From: Sphingomonas sp.
Lineage (GTDB): Bacteria > Pseudomonadota > Alphaproteobacteria > Sphingomonadales > Sphingomonadaceae
Reading direction: 5' to 3'
DNA length: 34,767 bases
Assembly (NCBI GenBank): GCA_025936675.1
Contig: JAICSX010000022.1
Coordinates: 1 to 34,767, forward strand
The position numbers were made by a program, and so were the translations under genes. The notes under the pieces are model-generated. The model saw nothing but the letters and a program-made list of their open reading frames with translations, searched no databases and had not been told where the DNA came from. This document shows, piece after piece, positions 16,581 to 24,122 of the stretch. Position 1 is the first letter of the stretch. Each line of letters opens with the position of its first letter.

Positions 16581-17480
16581 ATGACGAAATTCGCCGTGAT
16601 CATCCCCTGGTTCGGTCCGTGGCCGCCATGGATCGATTTCTTCGTCGAAAGTTGCCGCCGCAATCGAACGATCCGATGGTTCCTACTGAGCGATCAGGCA
16701 CCCCCCGAGAACCGCTCCCCGAACGTTACTCATGAGCGGATCGCCTTCGCTGACTATCGCGACCTGCTCTCGAGAGCGCTCGAGATCCCACTCGACGAGC
16801 TGCAGCCCTACAAGCTCTGCGATCTCAGGCCGGCGCTGCCGTTCGTCCATTCTGAGATGTTGCGCGGGTTCGACTTCGTCGCGACTGGCGACCTCGACGT
16901 GATCTACGGCGACATCCGTAGCTTCTACGACGAGCGCCTCCTTGCCGCCTGCGATCTGCTGTCGTCGCACCGCACTCGCGTGTCCGGTCACTTTTGCGTG
17001 ATGCGCAACGATGAGCGCATGATAAGCGCCTTTCGGCGCATTCGGGGCTGGCAAGAAGTCTTCAGCGCTCCCGATTACCGGAACTTCGATGAGCGGGCCT
17101 TCTTTAACCTGATGACGAACAGGCGAGCGAGCCTGCTGGGAAAGTCAGTTGAGCCGGAAATCCGCTGCTACTTCCACGAAGCCTATAGCACACCGGCGGC
17201 AACCGATCGGATGCGCTGGTATTGGAAGGAAGGGAAGCTCACCAACGAGTTCTATCCGCATCACCCCTTCATGTACCTCCATTTCATGAGCTGGCACAGT
17301 AACCGCTGGCTCGCCGAGCAGCCGGGCGCCGCGGCCCAGGCTCCATGGCAGAGCTTGTCTGAGATCGTGCAGATGGACTGGCGCGACGCGCGCAAGCACG
17401 GCTTCATGATCAGCCCGCAAGGGATCACGCGTATTGAAGAGCGGCTCGATGGCGGCGCGGAGCAGAGCAGAGGCTGGTGA
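16581..17480 (+). CDS. DUF6625-like glycosyltransferase-related protein
   Basis: This 299-residue protein resembles the DUF6625 group, found in capsule and exopolysaccharide loci and believed to be GT-A-like transferases. Supporting segments are FAVIIPWFGPWPPWIDFFVE followed by SCRRNRTIRWFLLSD, then LQPYKLCDLRPALPF. GDLDVIYGDIRSF contains a DXD-like D-L-D, SGHFCVMRN follows, and later there is the DERAFFNL segment. ATG 16581 is chosen because the family starts at this strand; an in-frame TTG at 16563 would overlap the deacetylase. The last tryptophan codon and stop (17475-17480) lie inside the antisense tRNA-Lys 3' end. It is the last gene of the polysaccharide locus. Confidence 0.72.
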   Translation: MTKFAVIIPWFGPWPPWIDFFVESCRRNRTIRWFLLSDQAPPENRSPNVTHERIAFADYRDLLSRALEIPLDELQPYKLCDLRPALPFVHSEMLRGFDFVATGDLDVIYGDIRSFYDERLLAACDLLSSHRTRVSGHFCVMRNDERMISAFRRIRGWQEVFSAPDYRNFDERAFFNLMTNRRASLLGKSVEPEIRCYFHEAYSTPAATDRMRWYWKEGKLTNEFYPHHPFMYLHFMSWHSNRWLAEQPGAAAQAPWQSLSEIVQMDWRDARKHGFMISPQGITRIEERLDGGAEQSRGW

Positions 17481-17550
17481 GCCCAGCTGGATTCGAACCA
17501 GCGACCTACTGATTAAAAGTCAGTTGCTCTACCGACTGAGCTATGGGCCC
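17475..17550 (-). tRNA. tRNA-Lys (anticodon TTT)
   Basis: On the minus strand the 76 bases fold as a full cloverleaf. The acceptor stem is GGGCCCA with TGGGCTC (one G-U pair), the D-arm is GCTC...GAGC, and the anticodon stem ACTGA/TCAGT encloses the loop CTTTTAA (anticodon TTT). The variable loop is AGGTC and the T-arm is GCTGG-TTCGAAT-CCAGC. Discriminator A and CCA are encoded. It starts 16 bp after folK and could be processed from a folK-tRNA transcript. Its CCA end overlaps the stop of the convergent DUF6625-like gene. Confidence 0.98.
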
Positions 17551-17566
17551 ACCTTGACCGGCGCGG

Positions 17567-18046
17567 TTAGCCCCGTGGGCGGCTGCGGGCAAGGCGGTGA
17601 GCCAAATGCCTGATGCTGAGTGGGCCGACACGCCAATTCGGGGAGATCGCCGAGAGGGGCTGTAGGACGAAGCTGCGCTGGTCGAGCCGCGGGTGAGGAA
17701 CTGTGAGCTGCCGCGACCTGAATTTGCCGCCGCTCCACAAGATGAGGTCGAGGTCGATCACTCGCGGACCCCAGCGGCGGCCGGGGCGCCGTCCGAAGTC
17801 CGCTTCGATCGACTTCAGACGAGCGAGCATCTGCGGCGGATCGAGGTCGCTTTCCACGAGCGCAACCGCATTGGCGAAGTCACGGCCAGCTCCACCATGC
17901 GCCGCGTTGAGGACGATCGGCGACGCGTCGAACAACCCGAATTCTTCATCGAGGCGAGCAATCGCCGCTTCAACCACGCCCGGCGGCCGCCCGAAGCGTC
18001 CGTGTGGGCGGTTCGATCCGATCGCGATCGCATAGAGGTGGTTCAC
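17567..18046 (-). CDS. folK: 2-amino-4-hydroxy-6-hydroxymethyldihydropteridine pyrophosphokinase
   Basis: HPPK transfers pyrophosphate from ATP to 6-hydroxymethyl-7,8-dihydropterin in folate synthesis. The 159-residue protein starts with YAIAIGSNRPHGRFG, where E. coli HPPK has the same G-S-N start. It contains NAVALVESDLDPPQML and the signature RRWGPRVIDLDLIL with the two metal-binding aspartates D98 and D100. VPHPRLDQRSFVLQPL closes the family pattern. GTG 18046 is the start that fits the N-terminal strand. Length is normal. The tRNA-Lys gene follows at 16 bp, and a palindromic repeat fills the upstream intergenic space. Confidence 0.94.
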   Translation of the reverse strand: MNHLYAIAIGSNRPHGRFGRPPGVVEAAIARLDEEFGLFDASPIVLNAAHGGAGRDFANAVALVESDLDPPQMLARLKSIEADFGRRPGRRWGPRVIDLDLILWSGGKFRSRQLTVPHPRLDQRSFVLQPLSAISPNWRVGPLSIRHLAHRLARSRPRG

Positions 18047-18057
18047 CAGGCTGCACT

Positions 18058-18131
18058 GTCATTGCGAGCGTAGCGAAGCAATCCAGCGACGAATGACTGG
18101 ATTGCCTCGTCACTTCGTTCCTCGCAATGAC
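18058..18131. repeat. Palindromic repeat (REP/MITE-like hairpin)
   Basis: A long imperfect palindrome. The left arm (18058-18086) begins GTCATTGCGAG and ends CAATCCAG. The right arm (18097-18131) begins CTGGATTG and ends CTCGCAATGAC. The outer 11 bp and inner 8 bp pair exactly, the middle of the arms differs in length and sequence, and the loop is about 10 bases. Elements with this GTCATTGCGAG...CAATCCAG pattern are, as I recall, dispersed in many alphaproteobacterial genomes. It occupies nearly all of the folK/udg intergenic region and contains the udg ATG. Confidence 0.85.
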
Positions 18132-18798
18132 GTTCGAAATGCTCCAACCCGCCGAACTATCGCCGATCCCGGAAGCGGAAGCGCCGCGCGACTGTCCTCT
18201 GTGTCCGCGGCTGGTCAGATTTCGTGAGGAGTGCCGTGACGAGCATCCATCGTGGTGGAATGCGCCGGTCCCGGCGTTCGGCGATGCGGATGCATGGCTC
18301 GCGATCGTCGGGCTCGCGCCCGGAAAGCATGGCGCGAACCGCACCGGCAGGCCCTTCACGGGCGACTTCGCAGGTGAGCTGCTTTACGCGACCCTACTGA
18401 AGTTCGGCCTGGCGACCGGTGAATATGGGGCCAGCCCCGGCGATGGGTTGCAGCTCAGCGGTGCCGTTATCCTTAATGCGGTCAAATGCCTGCCGCCTGC
18501 CAACAAGCCCGAGCCGAGCGAGATTGCCACCTGCCGCAACTATTTCGAGGCGGCGCTCGCCGCGCTGACCAAGGTGCGTGTGATTGTCGCGCTGGGGCAG
18601 ATCGCCCATGTCGCCTCGGCACGCGCGCTTGGTGTGAAGCCGTCATTCGGCCACGGATCCGAGATCGACGCGCCCGACGGTCGCATCCTGCTCTCGAGCT
18701 ATCACTGCTCGCGTTACAACCAGAACACCGGCCGCCTCGACGCCGCCATGTTCGAGAGCGTCTTCGCCCGCGCCGTCGAGCTCAAATGTCCTCGGTGA
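18127..18798 (+). CDS. Uracil-DNA glycosylase, family 5 (UDGb type)
   Basis: This iron-sulfur uracil-DNA glycosylase removes uracil and, in known family-5 enzymes, some other deaminated bases. Residues 62-80 (GLAPGKHGANRTGRPFTGD) form the family-5 active-site motif, lacking the catalytic Asp of families 1 and 4. The C-terminal motif is SSYHCSRYNQNTGRL, in place of the H-P-S of relatives. Four cysteines (C23, C26, C121, C136) fit the 4Fe-4S site. The product has 223 residues from ATG 18127, which lies inside the palindromic repeat; ATG 18139, four codons later, lies beyond it and may be the original start. Its 3' end overlaps aguB, on the opposite strand, by 17 bp. Confidence 0.88.
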   Translation: MTFEMLQPAELSPIPEAEAPRDCPLCPRLVRFREECRDEHPSWWNAPVPAFGDADAWLAIVGLAPGKHGANRTGRPFTGDFAGELLYATLLKFGLATGEYGASPGDGLQLSGAVILNAVKCLPPANKPEPSEIATCRNYFEAALAALTKVRVIVALGQIAHVASARALGVKPSFGHGSEIDAPDGRILLSSYHCSRYNQNTGRLDAAMFESVFARAVELKCPR

Positions 18799-19633
18799 GA
18801 CGGCCGTAAAGCTCTGGTCGGCGGTCGCGGAAGAAGCCGAACGCGGCGCGGTGCTTCTTGGCGGCGCTGAGATCGAGCGTCGCGACAAGGACGCCGGTTT
18901 CATCCTCTCCGAACTCGGCGAGCATGTCCCCGCGCTCGTCGCAGATGAAGCTGTGACCATAGAAACGTTGGCCGTGCTCAGTACCGATGCGGTTGGAGGC
19001 GACGACCGGAACCACGTTCGACACGGCGTGGCCGATCATCGCCCTCCGCCATAGCCGAGACGTATCGAGGTCGGGATCGTGCGGCTCGGAGCCGATCGCG
19101 GTCGGGTAAAAGAGGATGTCCGCGCCCATCAGCATCATCGCGCGAGCGGTCTCGGGGTACCATTGGTCCCAGCAGACGCCGACGCCGAGCGTCGATCGAT
19201 GTGGACCGTTCCAAACCTTGAAGCCCGTGTTTCCCGGCCGGAAGTAGAATTTCTCCTCATACCCCGGACCGTCGGGGATGTGGCTCTTGCGATAGACCCC
19301 CGCGACCTTTCCGTCCGGACCGATCATCGCGAGGCTATTGTAGTGATGCGGCCCCTCCGCCTCGAAGAAGCTGGTCGGGATCCAGATCTTCAGCTCCTTC
19401 GCCAGCTCCTGCATCGCGATCACTGACGGGTGTTCGGTAGTCGGCCGGGCGTTGGCGAACAGGCTTTCGTCCTCGACGCGGCAGAAATAGGGCCCTTCGA
19501 ACAGTTCGGGCGGGAGCACGACCTCAGCATCTTTCGACGCTGCTTCGCGCACCAGCTCGGCGACCGCGCGGATGTTCGCAGCCGTGTCGTCGGTGAAGGC
19601 GAGCTGCAGCGCAGCGACGGTGATCTTGCTCAT
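18782..19633 (-). CDS. aguB: N-carbamoylputrescine amidase
   Basis: AguB hydrolyses N-carbamoylputrescine to putrescine, CO2 and ammonia, the last step of the agmatine route. The 283-residue protein is a nitrilase-superfamily member with the E-K-C triad at Glu43 (PPELFEG), Lys116 (YRKSHIPDG) and Cys154 (GVCWDQWYPE). The segment FFRDRRPELY near the C-terminus is typical of the N-carbamoylputrescine amidase subgroup. Its ATG overlaps the aguA stop by 4 bp (ATGA), so the pair is coupled. Length is normal. Assignment to this substrate rests on both the motifs and the aguA neighbour. Confidence 0.95.
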   Translation of the reverse strand: MSKITVAALQLAFTDDTAANIRAVAELVREAASKDAEVVLPPELFEGPYFCRVEDESLFANARPTTEHPSVIAMQELAKELKIWIPTSFFEAEGPHHYNSLAMIGPDGKVAGVYRKSHIPDGPGYEEKFYFRPGNTGFKVWNGPHRSTLGVGVCWDQWYPETARAMMLMGADILFYPTAIGSEPHDPDLDTSRLWRRAMIGHAVSNVVPVVASNRIGTEHGQRFYGHSFICDERGDMLAEFGEDETGVLVATLDLSAAKKHRAAFGFFRDRRPELYGRLTEDI

Positions 19634-20616
19634 GCCGGGACCTGTTGCGAGATGCAGTGGAAGCTTCCGCCTCCGGTCAGGATGTGGTCGGCGCGAAGGC
19701 CGATTGCAACGCGGTCGGGGAACAGTGCCTGGACCACGTCCACCGCCGCCTGGTCGTTCGGAGCTCCATATTGCGGCACGACGACCGCGGCATTGCCGAT
19801 GTAGAAGTTCATGTAGCTCGCCGGGATGATCTCGCCGTCCTCATCGGTGATCCGGCCGGGCGAGGGCAAGGTGACGATGTCGAGGTGTGCGTCACCGAGC
19901 GTGCGCGCGGCCGCCTTATAGACCGCCTCGTTGGGATCGTCCTTGGCACACGTGGGGATCGCCACCCGACCGGGCGCAACGAACCGGGCGATATTGTCTA
20001 CATGCCCATCGGTATGGTCGTTCATCAGCCCGGAGCCGAACCAGACCACACGTTCGAAGCCGAGATCGTCGTAAAGCCGCTGCTCCACCTGTTCGCGGGT
20101 AAGGGCGTTTCGGTTGGGATTGAGCAGGCACTGCTCGGTCGTGAGAACGGTACCGGAGCCGTCGCCGTCGATTGCGCCACCCTCCAGGATCCAATCGGCC
20201 TTCGAAAATGACAGTGAGGCCTGACGGGCGAGCCGCTCGCCGATATCCTGGTCGCCGTCGAGGTCGTACTTGCCGCCCCAGCCGTTGAAGCCGAAGCCCT
20301 GCGCGCAGCGGATCTTGCCGCTGCCGAGGATGATGGGCCCCGTGTCGCGCAGCCAGATGTCGCCGAACGGCTCGACTATCACCTCGGCGAAGGGCGCCAA
20401 TTTACGTGCGCTTTCGGCCGCTCCGTCATGTGCCGCGACCAGCCACACTTTCTCGCCATTACCACCGGCGTGCACTGCCTCGGCAAAGGCAGCCACTTCA
20501 CGCTCGGCGGGCTTGAGGTCACCCAGCCAGAGCTCGGGATCGCTGGGGAAACCGATCCACACCGCCTCGTGCGGCGCCCATTCCGGCAGCGGGGGCGAAG
20601 GTGGTGGTGAAGTCAT
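19630..20616 (-). CDS. aguA: Agmatine deiminase
   Basis: AguA converts agmatine to N-carbamoylputrescine plus ammonia. The 328-residue product is a peptidylarginine-deiminase-fold enzyme. Motifs are EPFGDIWLRDTGPI, the FGFNGWGGKYD substrate-site segment, ILEGGAIDGDGSGT, and NDHTDGHVDNIARF with catalytic His/Asp. The C-terminal GGGSFHCISQQ carries the nucleophile Cys321. The gene starts at ATG 20616, divergent from the arabinofuranosidase gene, and is followed directly by aguB. Together they make a complete two-step putrescine pathway from agmatine; the arginine decarboxylase that would supply agmatine is not in the window. Confidence 0.96.
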   Translation of the reverse strand: MTSPPPSPPLPEWAPHEAVWIGFPSDPELWLGDLKPAEREVAAFAEAVHAGGNGEKVWLVAAHDGAAESARKLAPFAEVIVEPFGDIWLRDTGPIILGSGKIRCAQGFGFNGWGGKYDLDGDQDIGERLARQASLSFSKADWILEGGAIDGDGSGTVLTTEQCLLNPNRNALTREQVEQRLYDDLGFERVVWFGSGLMNDHTDGHVDNIARFVAPGRVAIPTCAKDDPNEAVYKAAARTLGDAHLDIVTLPSPGRITDEDGEIIPASYMNFYIGNAAVVVPQYGAPNDQAAVDVVQALFPDRVAIGLRADHILTGGGSFHCISQQVPA

Positions 20617-20685
20617 GACGTCGCCCGCTAACAGTCGCCGAAGAAAGCGCCAAGTCGCTGCTTGCCAGCGTAGCAGGCAGAGCTA

Positions 20686-20701
20686 ATGGTAGCGCTAACG
20701 G
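20686..20701. promoter_or_regulatory. Putative LacI-family operator before the GH51 gene
   Basis: ATGGTAGCGCTAACGG contains the perfect core TAGCGCTA (20690-20697) in a TGGTAGCGCTAAC context. This matches the general LacI/GalR operator form and resembles the xylose operator described in Caulobacter. It lies directly before the ribosome site (GGAGGGG, 20700-20706) of the arabinofuranosidase gene, where a bound repressor would block transcription. It is a pattern match only. Confidence 0.55.
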
Positions 20702-20709
20702 AGGGGTCC

Positions 20710-22257
20710 ATGAAAATTGCGCTGATCGCCGCGGCTTTGCTCTCGCTGCTTCCTGCTGCTGCCCACGCGGAGCTTCACGCAAGCGCGACGATCAACACAC
20801 GCGCTTCCGGGTCGAAGATTGCTCCGGGAATCTTTGGCCAGTTCGCCGAGGAGCTCGGCCGCGGGATCGAGGACGGCATATGGGTGGAGCCCGGTTCTTC
20901 GATACCAAACATCAATGGCTATCGTCGAGACGTCGTCGAAGCGCTCCAGCGGCTTCACGTGCCGGTCGTCCGCTGGCCGGGCGGCTGCTACGCGGACACC
21001 TACCACTGGCGGAACGGCATCGGGCCGCGCGACAAACGGCCGGTAACGATCAACTACAGCTGGGGCGGGGTAGAGCAGCGCAACCAGTTCGGCACCGCCG
21101 AATATTTCAATTTCGCGCAGCTGATCGGCGCGAAGACGTATCTCAGCGTCAACATCGGCAGCGGGACTCCTTCCGAGGCGCGTGAGTGGCTCGAATATGT
21201 CGGGTCACCTTCGCATTCTACGCTTGCCGATCAGCGCCGCGCCAATGGACGTGATAAGCCGTGGAAGGTCGATTATGTCGGCCTCGGCAATGAAATGTGG
21301 GGCTGCGGCGGCGATCAGACCGCCGAGGAAGCTTCAGCGATCATGCGCCGCTTTGCGACCTACCTGCAGATCGGGCCGAAGCTGATCGCCTCGGGCGCGA
21401 GCGACCGCGATTATCATTGGACCGAGGTGCTGATGCAGGCGCAGGGCCCGTACCACGCGCCTTCGCCGTTTTACGGAATCTCGCTCCACTACTACACGGT
21501 CCCGACTGGAAACTGGGACCACAAGGGCGCGGCGGTCGGCTTCCCGGAAAGCGAATGGGCGTCAACGCTCTCACGTACCCGCGAGCTCGAGGGTATGATC
21601 GAGAAGCATGAAGCGATCATGGACAAGGCAGACCCTCAGAAGAAGGTCGGGCTGATGGTCGACGAGTGGGGCACCTGGTACGATCCGGCGCCCGGCTCGA
21701 ATTCCGCCTTCCTCGTCCAGGACAATACCCTTCGCGACGCGCTCGTCGCCGCGACCAACTTCCACATCTTCATGCGGCACGCGGATCGCGTTCGGATGGC
21801 GAACATCGCGCAGATGGTGAACGTGCTTCAGTCGATGATCCGCACCGACGGGTCCCGCATGGTGCTAACACCGACCTATTATGCGTTCCTGATGTATGAG
21901 CCGTTCCAGGGAGCAACGGCGCTTCCCGTGCAAGTGACGTCACCGGATTATGCGGCTGGCTCGTCCAAGCTGCCGGCGATCGATGCGACAGCTGCACGTG
22001 GTGCGGACGGCACAACTTACATCGGCCTGGTCAACGCCGACCCAAATCAGGAAGCGGATGTCGCGCTGTCTTTACCCGGCGCCCGGACCGGCAAGATCAC
22101 AGGTCAGCTGCTCACTGGGACCAAGATGGATTCGCGCAACGAGTTCGGGCAGGCGGAGCAGGTGCATCCTGTTCCATTCACCGGCGCGCATTGGTCCGGC
22201 GGCAATATTCAAGTCCGAATGCCGGCGAAATCCGTGATCGTGCTGACGCTCAAATAA
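20710..22257 (+). CDS. Alpha-L-arabinofuranosidase, GH51, exported
   Basis: GH51 enzymes release terminal L-arabinofuranose from arabinan or arabinoxylan. The product has 515 residues. The signal peptide (residues 1-20) ends PAAAHA and is probably cut before ELHA. The core (beta/alpha)8 domain includes GQFAEELGRGIEDGIWVEP, VVRWPGGCYADTYHW and the acid/base Glu195 in GLGNEMWG. The nucleophile Glu319 lies in LMVDEWGTWYDP. The C-terminal beta domain ends with MPAKSVIVLTL. ATG 20710 is chosen because it has a strong ribosome site (GGAGGGG) and a clean signal peptide; a GTG at 20686 lies inside the putative operator. It is a stand-alone gene, probably induced by plant sugars through a LacI-type repressor encoded elsewhere. 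Confidence 0.94.
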   Translation: MKIALIAAALLSLLPAAAHAELHASATINTRASGSKIAPGIFGQFAEELGRGIEDGIWVEPGSSIPNINGYRRDVVEALQRLHVPVVRWPGGCYADTYHWRNGIGPRDKRPVTINYSWGGVEQRNQFGTAEYFNFAQLIGAKTYLSVNIGSGTPSEAREWLEYVGSPSHSTLADQRRANGRDKPWKVDYVGLGNEMWGCGGDQTAEEASAIMRRFATYLQIGPKLIASGASDRDYHWTEVLMQAQGPYHAPSPFYGISLHYYTVPTGNWDHKGAAVGFPESEWASTLSRTRELEGMIEKHEAIMDKADPQKKVGLMVDEWGTWYDPAPGSNSAFLVQDNTLRDALVAATNFHIFMRHADRVRMANIAQMVNVLQSMIRTDGSRMVLTPTYYAFLMYEPFQGATALPVQVTSPDYAAGSSKLPAIDATAARGADGTTYIGLVNADPNQEADVALSLPGARTGKITGQLLTGTKMDSRNEFGQAEQVHPVPFTGAHWSGGNIQVRMPAKSVIVLTLK

Positions 22258-22258
22258 G

Positions 22259-22284
22259 AAGGGCGGCCGAACCGACCGCCCTCC
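22259..22284. terminator. Putative bidirectional terminator
   Basis: AGGGCGG (22260-22266) pairs with CCGCCCT (22276-22282) around a 9-base loop, between the convergent ends of the arabinofuranosidase and rpsD genes. The stem is GC-rich but there is no long T-run: CTTCTTATTT follows on the minus strand, and only CCTT on the plus strand. It probably works best for rpsD. Confidence 0.6.
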
Positions 22285-22304
22285 TTGCAACGTTATAGAA
22301 CCGG

Positions 22305-22919
22305 TTAGCGCGAGTAGAACTCGATCACGAGGTTCGGCTCCATCCGTACGGGATAGGGCACCTCATCGAGCTTCGGGACCCGCGAAAAGCTGATCTTCGA
22401 CGTCCCGTCCGGAACGACATAATCGGGGATCTCGCGCTCGGCGAGGCTCTGCGCCTCAATGACCAGCGCCATTTCCTGCGCCTTCGAGCCGAGCTCCACG
22501 ACATCGCCGACGTTCACGCGGCGCGAGGCGATGTTGCACTTCACCCCGTTGACGCGAATGTGGCCGTGGCTGACCAGCTGGCGCGCAGCCCAGTTCGTCG
22601 GCGCGAACTTGGCGCGATAGACAACCATGTCGAGCCGGCGCTCGAGCAGGCCGATGAGGTTCTGCGAGGCGTCGCCCTTCATCCGGGTCGCGTCCTGGTA
22701 GTTCTTCTTGAACTGCTTCTCGGTGATGTCGCCGTAATAGCCCTTCAGCTTCTGCTTGGCGCGAAGCTGAATGCCATAATCGCTGAGCTTGCCCTTGCGG
22801 CGCTGGCCGTGCTGGCCGGGGCCATATTCGCGGCGATTGACCGGGCTCTTGGGCCGTCCGAAGACGTTCTCGCCCATGCGGCGGTCGAGCTTGTATTTGG
22901 CGCTGGTGCGCTTCGTCAC
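22305..22919 (-). CDS. rpsD: 30S ribosomal protein S4
   Basis: S4 nucleates assembly of the 30S body by binding 16S rRNA and helps maintain decoding accuracy. The 204-residue protein begins [20 protein letters not shown] and has [18 protein letters not shown], the alphaproteobacterial form. [17 protein letters not shown] and the S4 RNA-binding segment [17 protein letters not shown] follow. GTG 22919 is chosen because it gives exactly the family N-terminus and has GGAGAA about 8 bp upstream; a longer frame to 22979 adds unrelated residues. It is a single-gene unit ending at a hairpin shared with the convergent gene. Confidence 0.98.
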   Translation of the reverse strand: MTKRTSAKYKLDRRMGENVFGRPKSPVNRREYGPGQHGQRRKGKLSDYGIQLRAKQKLKGYYGDITEKQFKKNYQDATRMKGDASQNLIGLLERRLDMVVYRAKFAPTNWAARQLVSHGHIRVNGVKCNIASRRVNVGDVVELGSKAQEMALVIEAQSLAEREIPDYVVPDGTSKISFSRVPKLDEVPYPVRMEPNLVIEFYSR

Positions 22920-23011
22920 GTCTAGTTCTCCAATTTGCTTCTTCCGAATTGCCCGGGACCGCACCATCAGGCCATGCACCTGACGCGATCACCGCTTCAC
23001 CGGGCATGCGG

Positions 23012-23040
23012 GATCAATTGCGAGCGGCGGCCGTAGTCAA
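23012..23040 (-). promoter_or_regulatory. Possible sigma-70 promoter for rpsD
   Basis: Reading the minus strand, TTGACT (23040-23035) is followed after 17 bases by TTGATC (23017-23012), about 90 bp before the rpsD start. The -35 box is good and the -10 box is poor. This is the best candidate I could see in the 159 bp upstream of rpsD. Confidence 0.3.
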
Positions 23041-23078
23041 CGGCAGGCGGAAAAGCAACCCGCGTCACTCTCTGGTGA

Positions 23079-23333
23079 TCAGCGGCCGCTCTGCGGGATG
23101 AAACGCATCCGCCCGGCGCCGTCGTTCGTATACTTCTGGATGGTCTGCTTGTTCTGCTGGTCGATATAGGCGCGGTCGGATTTCCGCATGCATGTCTTTG
23201 GACGTTGCAGGCGAGTGCCGACCTCGTCGCCCACATGCTCGCGCGTGCAGATGATCGGATCGTTGTCTTTGGCCGGCGGGGTTGAGGAAGTCGGATCGGC
23301 GCTCGCCACCAGAGCCGCAATAAGGATAAGCAT
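23079..23333 (-). CDS. Small exported protein of unknown function
   Basis: I do not recognise a named family. The 84-residue product starts with a short hydrophobic segment (MLILIAALVASADP), a probable signal peptide cut near residue 11. A small, basic mature domain follows with cysteines in PIICTREHVG and RPKTCMRKSDR, spaced to form one disulfide. The remainder is polar (YIDQQNKQTIQKYTND). ATG 23333 is preferred because GGGGAGAG lies 5 bp upstream; a longer frame from 23372 is possible. Similar short secreted proteins with two cysteines and an R/K-x-C motif are common in sphingomonads, without known function. It lies between the trmJ-type gene and rpsD on the same strand. Confidence 0.72.
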   Translation of the reverse strand: MLILIAALVASADPTSSTPPAKDNDPIICTREHVGDEVGTRLQRPKTCMRKSDRAYIDQQNKQTIQKYTNDGAGRMRFIPQSGR

Positions 23334-23402
23334 CGGCACTCTCCCCGGAAAGCTGCCTTGGAGTGATGCCATACGCCCTTTGCTGACGCGAATCCGTTTC
23401 GA

Positions 23403-24122
23403 CTAATGACTGCGAGGCGGTCCAACCAGTGCGCGGATGATGCCGCGTACAGCTTTCACCTCTCGCGACGACCAGCCGGTCTTGGTGAATATCGTGCGCA
23501 ACGTGTTCTTGGTCGCCTGGGTACGTGACATTGGATGGAAATAGCCCTTCGCGTCGAGCTCGGCGTTCAATTGCCCCATGAGCCCTTCGAGCTCGCCGTG
23601 TGGGGCAGGGGGTTCAAGCTCCTTCACCGTCGGCTGGGCAAGCACGCTGCGCCGCGACCATTCGTAGGCAAGCAGGATCACCGCCTGTGCGAGGTTGAGG
23701 GACCCGAAGTCCGGGTTGATCGGCACAGTCACGATCGCATTGGCAAGCGCCACGTCTTCGGTTTCCAGACCCGAGCGTTCTGGTCCGAAAAGGATGGCGC
23801 TTCGGGCTTGGCCAGCAAGGATTTGGTCTGCCATCTGCTCAGGTCCCACGACCGGCATGACAAGGTCACGGCGCCGCACGGTCGAGGCGAATACCTGGGT
23901 GCAATCGGCGATCGCTGCCTCGACGCTGTCGAACAGTTGGGCTTGCTCGAGAACCACATCGGCGCCGCTCGCCGCCGGCCCCGCGTCCGGGTTCGGCCAG
24001 CCGTCGCGCGGCGCGACGAGGCGCAACTCGGTGAGACCGAAGTTGAGCATTGCCCGCGCCGCCTTGCCGATATTTTGACCAAGCTGCGGACGAACGAGAA
24101 CGATAATTGGCGGCGAAGTCAC
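23403..24122 (-). CDS. TrmJ-family RNA 2'-O-methyltransferase (SpoU/SPOUT)
   Basis: This SAM-dependent enzyme methylates ribose in tRNA; E. coli TrmJ acts on position 32. The 239-residue protein has the SPOUT motifs in order: [30 protein letters not shown] motif 2 (read here as [16 protein letters not shown]), and [20 protein letters not shown], which form the trefoil knot and cofactor pocket. The C-terminal extension (about residues 165-239), with [20 protein letters not shown], matches TrmJ. The start overlaps the nrdR stop by 4 bp (ATGA), so translation is likely coupled. Exact target base is not determinable here. Confidence 0.9.
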   Translation of the reverse strand: MTSPPIIVLVRPQLGQNIGKAARAMLNFGLTELRLVAPRDGWPNPDAGPAASGADVVLEQAQLFDSVEAAIADCTQVFASTVRRRDLVMPVVGPEQMADQILAGQARSAILFGPERSGLETEDVALANAIVTVPINPDFGSLNLAQAVILLAYEWSRRSVLAQPTVKELEPPAPHGELEGLMGQLNAELDAKGYFHPMSRTQATKNTLRTIFTKTGWSSREVKAVRGIIRALVGPPRSH

